Positions 34,880-46,539 of a DNA stretch of 60,000 nucleotides are shown in pieces (within the stretch, counting starts at the first letter, position 1; the number at the start of each line of letters is the position of its first letter). Both the position numbers and the translations under genes were made by a program. Source of the DNA: Zygnema cylindricum (Eukaryota; Streptophyta; Zygnematophyceae; Zygnematales; Zygnemataceae); NCBI GenBank assembly GCA_037447655.1, contig JBBHKE010002613.1, forward strand, positions 176,758 to 236,757, written 5' to 3'. The notes beneath the pieces are model-generated. The model searched no databases. It was not told where the DNA came from and saw only the letters and a list, made by a program, of their open reading frames with translations.

Positions 34880-35410
34880 CTACAGAGGGAGAGGGAGAGG
34901 GAGAGGAGGAAGAGAGGGGAGAGGGAGACGGAGAGGGGAGAGGGAGAGGGAGAGGGGAGAGGAGGGAGAGGGGAGAGGGAGAGGGAGAGGGAGAGGAGGG
35001 AGAGTAGAGGGGTGAGGGAGAGGGAGAGGGAGAGGGAGAGGGGAGAGGGAGAGGGGAGAGGGGAAGGGAGAGGGGAGAGGAGGGAGAGTAGAGAGGGGAG
35101 AGGAGGGAGAGTAGAGGGGAGAGGGAGAGGAGGAGAGGAAGATAAGGAAGAGTAGAGGGGAGAGGGGAGAGGGAGAGGGAAAGTAGGAGGCAAGAAAAAG
35201 ATAAGGAGAAGACGAAGTGGAGGAGACCAGGAGAAGAAAGAATTTGGAGACGAAGGGAGAAAAAGGGGAGGAGAGGGAGAGAGAGGGTGATGAGACAGGA
35301 GGGGTAGAGGGAGAGGTCTCTTGTTTTGTTTTTTTTTCAGAAGAATGGAGGTGGAGGGGGAGAGGGAGAGGTGGAGGAGAGGGAGGAGAGTGATGGAAGT
35401 GGTACTGGCG
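34880..35410. repeat. Polypurine (GGGAGA/GGAGA)n block
   Basis: Over 500 bases almost entirely of G and A on the plus strand, dominated by GAGGGAGAGG-type units. The long ORFs it produces on either strand are low-complexity artefacts. Confidence 0.9.
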
Positions 35411-35785
35411 TGGCCAATTGGTGAGCAGGTTTCTGAGGTATTTCTTATCTTTTTTGTATATAGTTAATTATTTTTACTTATTATTATTATTTTTATTATT
35501 ATAATTATTATTACTATTATTATTTTATTTTGTTTTATTTATTGATTCATCTATTTATTTTTATTTATACATTTGCGGACGGTCATTATGTATTATACTT
35601 TGTAGGCTTCTTGATTTTTTTTTTTTTTTTTTCCCTTGTAGAAACTTTTTTTTTTGTTTATGGTTTTTTTTTTTTTTTTTTTGCTTAGTGTATTTATTTT
35701 TTCAAGTTTTTTTTTATGTTTGTTGTTTTTTTAGGGTTTTCAAGGTTTGTCAAGGTTTCCTCAATAGGGACTATCTGGGTTGTAA
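35411..35785. other. T-rich low-complexity DNA
   Basis: ATT/TTA-rich sequence and long T runs. No gene is seen. Confidence 0.7.
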
Positions 35786-36400
35786 AAGTGGTCTCTCTCT
35801 CTCTCCTCCCCCCCTCTCTCTCGCGCGCGCGCTTTCTTTCTCTCTCCCTCTCCCTCTCTCTCACTCTTTCTCGCTCTTTTTTCCCTTTTCTCTATCTTTA
35901 CCCCCCTCTCTCTTTCCCCTCTCCCCCTCTCTCTCCCTCTCTCCCTCTCTCTCCCTCCCCTTTCTCGCACCCTCTTTCTCGATCTCTTCCTCTCTTTCTC
36001 TGTCTTTGCCCCCCTCTTTCTCTCCCTCCTCTCTCGCCCTCTCTCTCTCCCTCCTGTCCCTCTCCCTCTGCCTCGCAGTCCTTCTCCCTCTCACTCTTCC
36101 TCCCTCTCTCACTCTTCCCCCCTCTCTTACTCTTCCCGCCTCTCTCCCTTCACCCCGTCTCTCTCCCCGCCGTCTCTATCCCCCCTCTCTCTCCTCCTGT
36201 CTCTCTCTCGCTCTCTCTTTCTTTCTCTCTCCCTCTCTCCCTCTCTTCCTTCTGGAATTTCCAATTTTTCCGGTGCAAAATATTTGAGGCAGACGGAAGG
36301 ATGGATGATGGAGAGGAGAAAATGGAGGGAGGGAGGGAGAGAGAGAGGGAGGGAGAGATAGAGAGAGGGAGGGAGAGGGAGGGAGAGAGAGGGGGAAATT
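35786..36400. repeat. Polypyrimidine (CTCTCC)n block followed by a short polypurine (GGGAGA)n block
   Basis: 35786-36252 is almost purely C and T. After about 50 mixed bases, 36309-36395 is purely G and A. The two halves are broadly complementary and could fold back. Confidence 0.9.
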
Positions 36401-36599
36401 CCATTCATATGTTTTACCTTTTTTTTGTTAATTAGTTTCTTTATTTTATCGTTTTTTGGTGTCCTCTGTTTTGTCGTTTTGTAGGGGCTGGTGTGACAGC
36501 TGTCACGGCCGTACTCTTCGGGGCGCCCACTCACTACGAGTGAGTTTTGCCTTTTTATTATTATTATTTTCTTTTCCTCTTTCAAAAAAAATAAAAAAA

Positions 36600-36604
<5 letters not shown>

Positions 36605-36630
<26 letters not shown>

Positions 36631-36642
36631 CAAATATATATA
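36605..36642. repeat. (TA)n microsatellite
   Basis: About 16 TA dinucleotides. Confidence 0.9.
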
Positions 36643-36724
36643 ATTCTTTTTATTTGTTTATTTATTTATTTAATCCATCTATTTATTTTCACCCTCACAC
36701 AACAGATCCCTTTGCTGAAACTTC

Positions 36725-37335
36725 CCGGGAGGAGGGGGGAGGGGAGGGGGAGGGAGGGGTTCCTCCTCCCTCATTCCATCATCCCTCCCCTCCACCCCCC
36801 CTTCTCTTCATCCCTCTCCCTCCCTCTCTCCCTCCTCCCCCTCTCCCTCCCCCTCCTCCCCTCTCCTCCCCCCTCTCTCCCCATCCCCTCTCTCTCCCTC
36901 TTCCCTCTCTCCCCCCCCGCTCCTCTGCCCCCTCCCTCTCCATCTCCCCTCTGTCCTCTTCTCTCTCTCTCTCTCTCCTCCTCTCTCTTCCCCCTGCCTC
37001 TGAAAGCCCCCTCCTCCGGGCCCTCCTGTCCGCCTTGTCCATTCCTCTCCCATTTCGCCCCTGCCTGCCCCATCCCTCCTCCCCCTCCCCCTCCCTCCCC
37101 CCTCCCTGCCCACTCCTTCTGTCCCCTCCTCCCCACGCCACCCCCCTCCCCTCCTCAGGGGGCAATGAGGCATAAGGGAGGTGACTTGAGGAGAGAGAAG
37201 GAGGGGGAGGGGGAGGACTTTGCAAGGGACGGAGAAAGGCCCCTAGGATACCTAGCTAGCGAGGAGGGAGGGGCTAGAGGGGGCTTGTGGATAGGGGGGG
37301 AGAAGGGAGGGGAGGGGTTCCTGATAGGGGCTCCT
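36725..37335. repeat. Purine-pyrimidine-purine switching block
   Basis: G/A-rich 36725-36758, then C/T-rich 36759-37160 (CCCTCC type), then G/A-rich 37165-37320. Overlapping ORFs are artefacts of composition. Confidence 0.85.
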
Positions 37336-37411
37336 GGGCGTGTCACGCTTTAGGTTTTTTTTTTTATTTTTTTTTTTTTTTCTGTTGAGATGTTTTTTCT
37401 TTGTTTTATTC

Positions 37412-37450
37412 GGGATGGGATGGGATGGGATGGGATGGGATGGGATGGGA
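37412..37450 (+). repeat. (GGGAT)n pentanucleotide repeat
   Basis: About eight GGGAT units in tandem on the plus strand. Runs of G3 at 2-base spacing could form a G-quadruplex. Confidence 0.95.
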
Positions 37451-38407
37451 CTGGTTTTGTTGGATAGGATTGTTTTTATTGTATTTTATTTTATTGTATT
37501 GCATTTTAGTGTACTGTATAGTATTGTATAGTTCTGTAATGTATTTTGTTTTGTTTTATTGTATTGCGTTGTATTTTATTGCATGGTATTTTATTTGTAT
37601 TTTATTGTACTTTAATTTAAAAATTCGTTTGGGGGCCGGGAGGGAGGGGTGTGGAGGGAAGATCTTGGAGGAGTACTTTACAATGGGCATTTCTTTTTTC
37701 CGCTCTCACTGTTAGTATCTCCTCTCACTCTCCCTCTCTTTCCCTTCCGTCCCCTCCCCTCTCCCTCTCTTTCCCTTTTGTCCCCTCCCCTCTCCCTCAC
37801 CTCCCCTCGCCTCCCCCTCTCTCTCCTCCCCCACCCCCCACTTCTTTTGTTTAGCCCTCCATTTTTTTTTCTTTTCTTTATTTATTTATTCATGTTTTTT
37901 ATTTGTTTCTTACTGTCATTTTTTTTTTTTTAATCTTGTTTCTCTTTGTCTTTTTCTTTCTCTTTTTCTTTTTCATTTCGGTTAAACGACCTTTATTTTT
38001 TATCTCCAGTTTTTTCTTCTTTTTTTTGTTTATCTTTTCTTATTATTATTAGTGTTATATCTTATTTGTTCATGTTTCTTTTGTCTCCAATTTTGTTTTT
38101 GTTGATTTATATCTTTTTTTATTAATAATTTTTATTTTTTAATGTTTCTTTTTATCTCCAATTTTGCATCCAATTTCATCTTTTTCTTTATGTATATTTT
38201 TTATTATTTATTATTTTATTGTTTTTCATTTATTTACTTATTTTTTGATTTTTTGTTTCTTTTCTATATTTATTCATTATTTTATTTATCGTATATTACT
38301 TTTTCTTTCTTCATTTATTATTTTAAACATGGTTAATCATTTATTTTTTTGTTGTGTTACTTTATTTATAAATAATAAATATATTTAATTTACTTTAAAT
38401 TATTTAG

Positions 38408-38461
<54 letters not shown>

Positions 38462-38640
38462 TTTATTCAAATATTTCACTAATTATTTATTTATTTATTT
38501 GTTTATTCATCTGTTTATCAATTAATTTATTATTTTATTAATTATTGGTTTATTAATTTATTTTATTTATTTTTCAGGTGATTCCAAGTGTTTGGATTTT
38601 GGGTACAAATGGCGAAAACTGGCGACGACTCTTTGCCCTC
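37451..38640. repeat. T-rich simple sequence with CT and (AT)n tracts
   Basis: TTTTATTGTA-type repeats at 37460-37620, a CTCCCTCTC tract at 37715-37850, ATTTATT-rich DNA to 38640, and (AT)n of about 25 units at 38410-38458. No gene found. Confidence 0.8.
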
Positions 38641-38644
38641 GGAA

Positions 38645-38975
38645 AGTATACCCTCTCCCTCTCCCTACCTCTCCCTCTCCCTCCTCTCCCTCCCTCTCCC
38701 TCCCTCGCCTCCCTCTCCCTTCTCTCCCTCCCCATTTTCCTCCCTTTCCATTTCCTCCCTCTCCCCCCTCTTCTCTCTCTCCTCCTCTCCCTCTCCCCCC
38801 CTCTCCCTCCCGATCGCCCTCCCTCCTCCCTCCCGATTGTCCTCCCTCCTCTCCCTCCCGATTGTCCTCCCTCTCCCTCCCGATCGTCCTCCCTCCTCCC
38901 TCCCGATTGTCCTCCCTCCTCTCCCTCTCCCTCCTCTCCTCTCCATCATCCTCCCTCTCCCTCTCCCTCTCCCCC
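38645..38975. repeat. Polypyrimidine (CCCTCTC)n block with TCCCGATTGTCCTCC units
   Basis: Within the CT tract, CTCCCTCCCGATyGTCCTCC recurs five times or more, a higher-order repeat grown from the simple hexamer. Confidence 0.85.
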
Positions 38976-39466
38976 AACAGACCAAAACCCTTTTTTTTTT
39001 GCTCACTGACTTCCCTTTGTCTTTTTTTTAACCTCCCTTCCCTCTCCCTCCCCCCCCCCCCCCCTTTTTTCTTTATTTTTTTTTTCCTTTTTTTTGCCTC
39101 TTTTTATGCTTTTTTTGCCCCCCTTTTTTTTTCCCTACTTTCAATTTTTTTCTCCCTTTTTTTTTCCCCCAATTTTGAAGGGTTTTTTTTTTTATAAATA
39201 TTTTAAACGGTCTTTGAAAATGATTTTTGTCAGTTATTTTAATGAATAATAAAAATAAAGTAAAAATGTTACAGAATTTTTTAATATTTTTTAAAATATT
39301 TCCTGAAGGTTTTATCAAAGACATTTTAAAAATTAACATTTTTGTTTGAATTATTTTTCCAATTCAATTTTTTTCAAGGTTTTCTAAAGAATTTTCTAAC
39401 AGTTTTTTTTTTTTTTTTTTTAATAACACTTTTTGAAGATTTTTCTCAGGATTTTTGTTAGTTTTT

Positions 39467-39511
<45 letters not shown>

Positions 39512-39890
39512 TTTTTTTTTTTTTTTTTAAGTTCATTTATTTTTTTTTTTTCCTTTTTTATTTCATTTTTTTTTTTTTTTTTTTTTTGGCTGTTTTTCTT
39601 TCCATTTTTATCAGGCTGTTTAACCCTTTCTACCGGTTTTTAATATACTTTAACCGTTTTTACCGTTATTTGACCGTTTTTACCCATTTTTTGTCCGTTC
39701 TTAACTGCTTTTTAATCAAATCGTACCAAAAAACGTGAAAGACTTCGCAATTTTAGCGAAAATTGTATGTTTTTTCCGTCCAGGCCCATGGAAAATAGCG
39801 AAATATTGGTTCTATTTTCGGTCCAGGGGGGAGTATTGGGGGCGTGGATTGGTGCGATGCCGATGCCTCTCGATTGGAACCAATCCTGGC
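38976..39890. other. Poly-T and T-rich DNA
   Basis: Long T runs, the longest interrupted only rarely between about 39468 and 39592. ORFs rich in Phe are artefacts. Assembly in such a run is uncertain. Confidence 0.75.
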
Positions 39891-39892
39891 AG

Positions 39893-40380
39893 GCAAACCC
39901 TAATTTTTAGAAAACCCTAATTAAGAAAAAAAAATAAAAAAAAAAAAAAAAAAAAAAAAAAACACAATAAAAAAAAAAAAACCCAAAAAAAAAAAAAAAA
40001 AAAAAAAAAACCCTAAACCCCGATTAAGAAAAAAAACCCTAATTAAGAAAAAAAATCCTAAACCCCGATTAAGAAAAAAAAACCCTAATTAAGAAAAAAA
40101 CCTACTTAGAAAAAACTCTAATAATAAAATAAAACCCTAATTAAGAAAAAATAAACCCTAATAAAAAAAATCCTAATAAAAAAACCCGTAATTTTAAAAA
40201 CCCTAATTTTGTAAAAACCTTAATCTAAAAAAAACCTAAAAACAAAACCTCAATTCAAAAAAATATACGTATAAAAAACCGTTGTTTTTTTTGAATCCTA
40301 ATCTTTTTTTACTAACCCTAATTTTTTAGGATTTTGATTTATAAAAACCTAAAGAGCCCTAAAAACCCTAAATTTCTTAA
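39893..40380. repeat. Degenerate CCCTAATTAAGAAAAA repeats
   Basis: Irregular repeats of (A)CCCTAATTAAGAAAAAA and CCCTAA with poly-A spacers. They resemble decayed plant-type telomere repeats but have no regular period. Confidence 0.7.
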
Positions 40381-41413
40381 AAATCCCGAGGCTCTTAAAA
40401 AAATTGTAAACCCATAGAAATGGATTAAAATTTACAAAAAATGAAGAAAAAAAAGACCACCGATATATTGACAACCGACTTTTAACCTTTAAATCTCTTA
40501 AAAAAACAATGACACATTAAATTAAATTGTATCCTTTTTGTAAAAAATTTAGAATATACACACTGTTTTTTATTCTTTAAATGTTTTGAATTGAAATGGG
40601 TTAAAATTGTAAGCACTAATTTTTTTCTAAAAAATTCAATATATTGAAATTGTCAAACTTTTTTCATCCTTAAGAAAAAAAGATACATTGAAATATACAC
40701 ACTATTTTTCACGCTTTTAAATCATTTGAAATTATACACACTAATTGTATTCTTCATTTTCTATACGTTGAAATTGACAAACTATTTTCATCCTTTATAT
40801 CCTTTAAAATTGCAACTGACACTTTTTTCTCTCCTAAACCCTTTAATCAATATTAAAATTGGGCACGTTTTCTTTTCTTTAAATTCTATACATTAAATCT
40901 GACATAATACTTTCCATTTTTTTATATACTTTAAATTAAAACATTTTAAAATTAACACGATCTAAAATTAATACAATTTTTTAGGTTTGGGGGTTTTGGG
41001 GTTTTTGCAGGAATGGCCCATTTGTTGTACCCTAGGAACTCTTTTGGGATACTTTTTTGGTATTTTTATAGCTTTAATATACATTTTAGTAAAAAATAAG
41101 TATTCGCATAACCCATTTTTTTCCCCTCGAAAGTGTATCACACAATAGGAATTCGAAAAAATATTTGGAGGAGAGAAACTTGGAAAATTTGTCTCATTTG
41201 TGACACGACACATAGTGATGTAAAGAAAAAAACTATAGTTCTGTAAGGAGGTCCATATACACACCAAGAAGAATGCTAATGTTTAGTAAAAAGCATGTAG
41301 TGCGAGAAAAGAAGGCAATGAATAAGAATAGAATTCACAGTTATAATGGTATTTTTTTGGATGCGTAAATATCTCTTAATTATGACAATGTTTCAAACCT
41401 AACTTGTAGGTCA
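40381..41413. other. AT-rich DNA without a recognised gene
   Basis: Loose repetition of ATTGAAATTGACAAACT and CATCCTT-like motifs at 40600-40850. Nothing codes for a known protein. Confidence 0.5.
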
Positions 41414-41633
41414 CACTACTACATCGCTCATAGTTATTAGCGTTAACAATTTATTAGTGTAAATGCAAAATTAGAATTAATACTAGTAATTTAATGCAAA
41501 GAGACGAGGCAGATTCTAGTACACGTCATTAAAGAATGTTGTTAACTCTAACTTGTGACTTTGGCCAGAAAAAGTTTCGACCGAATTATTGTTATTAACA
41601 CTAATAGTGTAAGTGGTGTAGCTAGGCTTATTT
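41414..41633. mobile_element. Copy of the recurrent TIR-MITE family
   Basis: The left end CACTACTACATCGCTC...TTATTAGCGTTAAC is inverted relative to the right end GTTATTAACACTAATAG...GTGGTGTAG. No ORF. Confidence 0.7.
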
Positions 41634-42641
41634 GAGGTAGTCTACTTAGCTTTTAATAATCAAACTACTTTAGGCTAAGCAAGGTTGTCAATGTCACCCA
41701 CATCTTCCCCACGTTTATGTTTCATTTATGTAGATAACGAAGCTAATACTGCCATCGGTTTGTACCTAAATTCATAAAAAGAAAGCAACATTAGAAAAGA
41801 AAGAAAAAAATTAGAGAGAAAAAACCTAAAATTGACATCAAAATCAAAATTAGACATTGTGAGGCCAACCATGATTCAGCTCCAACCAGACGCGACACCT
41901 CGACCAAATTCATGAGATACAGTAACCAAAAACAAATTCATAACAAAACAAGTCATATGCAGGCTAAAATATGAGGACAAAAAATCTGTTTTCCAGCTCA
42001 AAATGGCACAACACACCCAATCAGCAACCACAACAAAAAAAAAAAGAGAAAGCACATAAACAAACCATAGAAGAAACAAAAACAAAAACAGACAATTAAG
42101 AAACCAAACTCCATAACATAAGACGTTAGTCCTTCAAGCTCTGTACATGTGGCCTTGGTCTCCCAATGCAATGGGCACAAATCTAGGATTAACAGTTAAA
42201 AACTCTCAAGTCTCAATCGACCATTGCCTGTTTGAATAGTATCATAATAAACTGACTCTAAAATTTCACCAACTGCCCTACACAAAGGGGATGTAGGGGA
42301 TTACTGATTCTACAAACCGGAAAATGATTGTCACTAAGTTCTTGTTACACAGAGACAATAATCTTCTACAAAGTTGATATCATATCTTACAACACGTTAT
42401 GGCTATTTTCTGCAACATACTTTATTTTTAACACCATTCATTTACTGCATGACATCTAAAAAAAAAACCACCGTCTACAAAGATAGGATCTCTTACAGAT
42501 AACTCATTTCCATCAACCCAAACAATCTCTTTTCGGAATTCAATTTCCCGAATTTACATCTCACTCTTGAAATGAAACACAAATAATGTGACTCGTCACA
42601 TGTAAGAAGACTGCATATCCAGAATCACAATGTTTACAACT
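41634..42641. other. SDE2 3' flank
   Basis: No other gene is recognised. The bases just left of 42642 are presumably the SDE2 3' UTR (minus strand). Confidence 0.5.
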
Positions 42642-44683
42642 TCAACGTTTTTTCGTGTTCACAGGCTTGGCAAAATGCTTCTTGTCCAGATTACTCAATG
42701 GTGTGTCCTTGAGAAGAAAGAGACGCCCGGCTCTTTTGCTCAAACTACCTCCACACTTCAAACCGCGCTGCTGTAATTCCTCCTTCAACCGATCTATCCC
42801 AAGAACCTGGAAAAACATTTTGAAATTCAATCAGATCACCTGAAACACTGTTTTAGATTCGCAAAATGACACTGCTTGTGACAGTCGCAAAAAATTGCTT
42901 TTGAAAAACACATCAATATCAAGCATCAGTTCATCACTACTCGTACTTATTCCCTTCAGCAACCTAACCTCGACTGAAATGAGGGCATATTGATTATGAC
43001 TCCTTCCATGGAATAAAGCCATAGCAATTCCAGACACGAGGACTTTAAACTGTCTCGAAGGAGTTTAGAGCAATTTAAAGCATAAACTTGTTTTTGCAAG
43101 ATTAGAAAATTCGAAGAAGCTTTAACAAATATCAGCCTTTTATCTCTAGTCCAGCAACAAAACTATTCAGCTTACCTCCAGCTCAGCTGCTGTAGAAAAC
43201 TCAGTGAAATCCAAATCACCAGTCAAGGATGTCTTGACCGCAGGCTGTTCTGACCTATTTGATGCTTCGTCACATTCACGTGTCTCGCATCCTATACCCG
43301 CAACTTCCTCAGAGACTCTACCTCCTTGTCCTTCATTTCCAGAGCTCCCAGCAAGAATCTCTTCATCAGAAGACTCTAAGCATGGGAGTGTAGACCTGTC
43401 TTCCTCTCCGTCACTGCTACCCCTCGCAGAATCTTCAGCTACCGAAGAAGCTTCCATCGAACTGCTTCCTTCCTCTTTTTTAATCCTAAATCCAGCCTCG
43501 TCCTCCTCCTCTTCGTCATCAAGGTCCTCATCATCCGCCATTGTCTCCAGCATATCCCTGCAATGAGCAACCAACGAATCAAAATTGTTTAAAAACATCA
43601 CGAAACCTAAAAAACAGTGGAAAACACAATTCTTGAGTACACTAATATTTCTTCTTTCCAATCCATAGAACCAAGTGGGCCCGTTTCACTGTCAATGTGC
43701 ATGAAAATGATATGACAAGATAGCATACCGAGCAGCATCAGAGAAAATAAGACAAAAACAGACAGCGAGCAAACCCTAACATGAGAAAGAGTACAAAAAA
43801 ATAATATCTAGAACTACTGCTGTGGAACTTTGAAGAAAAACCTCATCACACCTTATCTACGGAATGAATAAGTACCAAATTGACCAGAACTCACAAGAGC
43901 AGCAAAAAATACAATCTTCACATACAGTAACCACAGATGAATTTTTTGTAGGATTTCCTACAAAATTAAGGGTTCTTTTTAGCGTATTCTAGGGTTTTCT
44001 TACCATAGCTTATTACGCTTCTTTGCTTCAGAGGTTTCTTCTTCCATTTTCCGTTTCCCAATCATCTTCTGTTTCTTCGCTTCCACTAACCCAATTTTAA
44101 CGGCATCATCTACACTATCCATTGCCACCATACTCTCTGCCATAAACGATTCCAGTTCCTCTTGAACAGCAGCATTCTCTTTCCTCTCCCTCGCCAATCG
44201 CTTTAAATGTTCCTCTCCAGCCTTTTCCAGCTCCCTATCTTTCGCCTCTGCTTTCCACTCTTTCAACTGCTTTTCTGCATTCACGTGACGAAGCCTTCGG
44301 CCACTCATATCTCGACAAGCATCAAAGTTACTAGTTTTTTTTTGCCCAGCCTTTGTTGCTGCACCTCTCAGAAGAGATCCAAAGCCTCCTTTTCCACCAA
44401 CAAGACGCAGCAAAACTGAGCAAGACGGAAACTGTCCAAAATTATCAGCTGAGAGAACAGAATCATCAGCAATATCCCGCAATCCTGTTACCAACCGTTG
44501 AATATCCTTCGGAATCCCCGTCCTTTCCTCCAAAAGCGACTTTAATACTTCACCAGAAACAGTTTCACATGGAAGCTGAAAGCATAGAGTTTTTCCATCA
44601 AGGTTACGAAGGAAAAGCTGATTCCTGTTAACTATCTTATCATCGTAGTCGTTAACCTGACAAACTGTTGACGTTAAAGCCAT
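42642..44683 (-). CDS. SDE2: SDE2-like protein: N-terminal ubiquitin fold and C-terminal SAP-like domain
   Basis: Exons on minus: 44683-44004, 43557-43176 and 42806-42642. All junctions are GT-AG and the phases join to 1227 nt, 408 aa. An ATG nine bases upstream (44692) would add MLP. Residues about 20-97 form the ubiquitin-like domain and end in GG at 96-97, followed by [17 protein letters not shown], the conserved SDE2 cleavage junction. Next come [20 protein letters not shown], a charged helical region ([17 protein letters not shown]) and an acidic, Ser-rich exon 2. Exon 3 is the C-terminal SAP-like module ([20 protein letters not shown]...RLFLLKD). In family members a deubiquitinase removes the ubiquitin-like part to release the active C-terminal fragment. 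That fragment acts in pre-mRNA splicing of selected introns (fission yeast) and in replication-stress/PCNA control (human), in the nucleus. The wording of the core is closest to plant homologues as I remember them. Confidence 0.93.
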
Positions 44684-45076
44684 TGGTAGCATTGAGAACA
44701 AAAACAAGGAAAGAGCACCAAAAACAAAACAGTAACTCTTAATAAAAGAGAAACAAAACAATAGACAGGAACTATGTGCTAACTAAGATCCAAGTTAGAA
44801 AGAGATCGCAAAACAGTTGGGTAACAGAGAAAAAAAAGCTGATAAAAGTGAATAAACCAACACGCTGCAAAAAAGCGTAAATAATATATAATAAGAAAGA
44901 CAAAATTTGTTATCTCCTACCTAACAGGGAAGAGAAAACTGAAAAAAAGGCCTGAATGGTGACTAGATGAGGAGGAAAACCAAAAGGAAGATAAATGAAA
45001 TGGAATCGAGGGAGGGAGCGAATGGAATCTCGGCCATGTACAAAGTGTACGAGGAGTTCAAATGTAGGAAATAATT
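44684..45076 (-). promoter_or_regulatory. SDE2 5' UTR and promoter region (inferred)
   Basis: The transcript must start here or just upstream. No TATA box or other element is convincing. The boundary with the small transposon at 45077 limits the proximal promoter to under 400 bp. Confidence 0.4.
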
Positions 45077-45795
45077 GGAAAGGCTATATGCAGGTCACCC
45101 CATTCTATACGCGTAATGTACCGTAAAGCTACAGTTGTGTTGGGTATCGGGTAATTTCATATCGCGATAATCTCGATATTCAATATATTGAATATCGATT
45201 GAGCAGAATCCTCGATAAATCGTACCGAGACCAACATAAACCATCGCGATATATATCGCGATATATAGTATTTTATAAATTTAATATTTTAAATAATATG
45301 TTATTTTAGCGATAAAGACAAATTGTGTGATACGCGACGTACGACGTGATTTGCGTTCCGTGACTTAAAGGTAGACGCCGCAAAATGTAACCGACAAACC
45401 GACCATTTTCGTATGGAAATACGTACTTGCGTATTACGTACGTGTACTTCGCAAGTGTACCGCGTCAATTAACCTCAGAGATCTCCTTCACTCTGCTGAC
45501 TTTCAGGAAAAAACCGTACTTCTTTTCGGCAAAGATTTTCCGGTCACATTGTCAGAAGGCAGGTGACTTTGGAGACCTGTGAAAAATTTTTTTTTTTTTT
45601 TTTAAATGCGTCGATATATCGAAGATACGATATATCGGCGATATATCGCGATATTTTGATTTTCGTTTTATCGATTATCGGGTACCTGAAATTCGATATA
45701 TATCGAATATCGGCAAACGGTCCTCGATACCCAACACTTCGTAAAGCATCCGTATAGAATGATTTGGTACGGTGGAACCACATATAGCGCTTACA
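45077..45795. mobile_element. Small TIR element (GGAAA...GCTATATG) split by a hAT-like insertion
   Basis: The left end GGAAAGGCTATATGCAGGTC and right end (read on minus) TGTAAGCGCTATATGTGGTT are inverted. Next to the insertion ACCCCATTCTATACG (left) pairs with CGTATAGAATG (right). The undisrupted relative at 51228-51296 is only 69 bp. Confidence 0.7.
45130..45739. mobile_element. hAT-like non-autonomous element with 8-bp target duplication
   Basis: It is flanked by the direct repeat CGTAAAGC at 45122-45129 and 45740-45747. Near the termini are inverted GTGTTGGGTATCG / CGATACCCAACAC. Sub-terminal DNA is rich in palindromic ATATCGCGATAT and TCGATATTCGA motifs. There is no transposase. An 8-bp target duplication is characteristic of hAT elements. 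A related copy is at 54173-54544. Confidence 0.75.
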
Positions 45796-46539
45796 ACCCG
45801 CAAATAGGTGGAGGGATGTAATCTGCCGGAGCATTTCTACTCATTACAATTTACTAGTAGTGTTGCGTATCGGTGGCCTCAACCGATAATTGATATGAAG
45901 CTGCTTTTGACTTACCAATAAACGATATATTGCTTCGACATATCCATGAGAATAATATCGCGGTGGTTTACAGTCATGTCAATCCGATATACAGGGAACT
46001 AAACAGGAAGAATTGACTTTCACATTATGAGATTTTTAGGGTCTTATTGGTTCTTATGGGCTCTTACTTTTCCAACATTATGTCTTTTAGCCTGAAATTG
46101 TTATTTGTTTACCAACTTTTACGTCATATATTTGGTATTGCAACTTGAGGATCTTTTATACACTTAAAAAATGATATTTCATTTGATTAAAAGCAAGAAG
46201 CAAATGGTGCATGGTGCTTACGGCTGTAGTCTACTCAACTCGTGATCATAAAATCATATTTTTTTCATAATTTACAGCTATAAATGTGGACTAGGGTAAA
46301 AAGCCGCATACTTTTGGTCCTATAAAGAGTGACTTTGTTGTACCCGATTATGCCTAAACACATCTTTTTTGTGTTTTCCTTTTAGGTCGTGGGAAAGGTG
46401 GTGGGGCACATGGGACTATTGCGCGTTGTAATCATTTTTTTTCTGTTTTGATTGTAACGCCCTTTTTCTCGAGCATGGCGATCGTTGTTACAGCTTTTTT
46501 ATCGGTCCATCAATGCCTTAGGATGTCCCATATTTTTAA
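45796..46539. other. Non-coding flank with a one-ended hAT-like remnant
   Basis: AGTGTTGCGTATCGGTGGCC at about 45859 followed by ACCGATAATTGATATG resembles one end of the 45130 family. No other structure was seen. Confidence 0.5.

Noticed and set aside
35688-37353. Several long overlapping ORFs (up to 239 aa) on both strands
   Set aside because: They are built of Ser/Leu/Pro or Arg/Glu/Gly repeats dictated by the CT/GA tracts, open in several frames at once, with no domain.
38578-39197. ORFs of 136-201 aa on both strands
   Set aside because: Same low-complexity artefact over the CCCTCTC tract.
39433-39738. Phe-rich ORFs that could be read as membrane proteins
   Set aside because: They are translations of poly-T runs.
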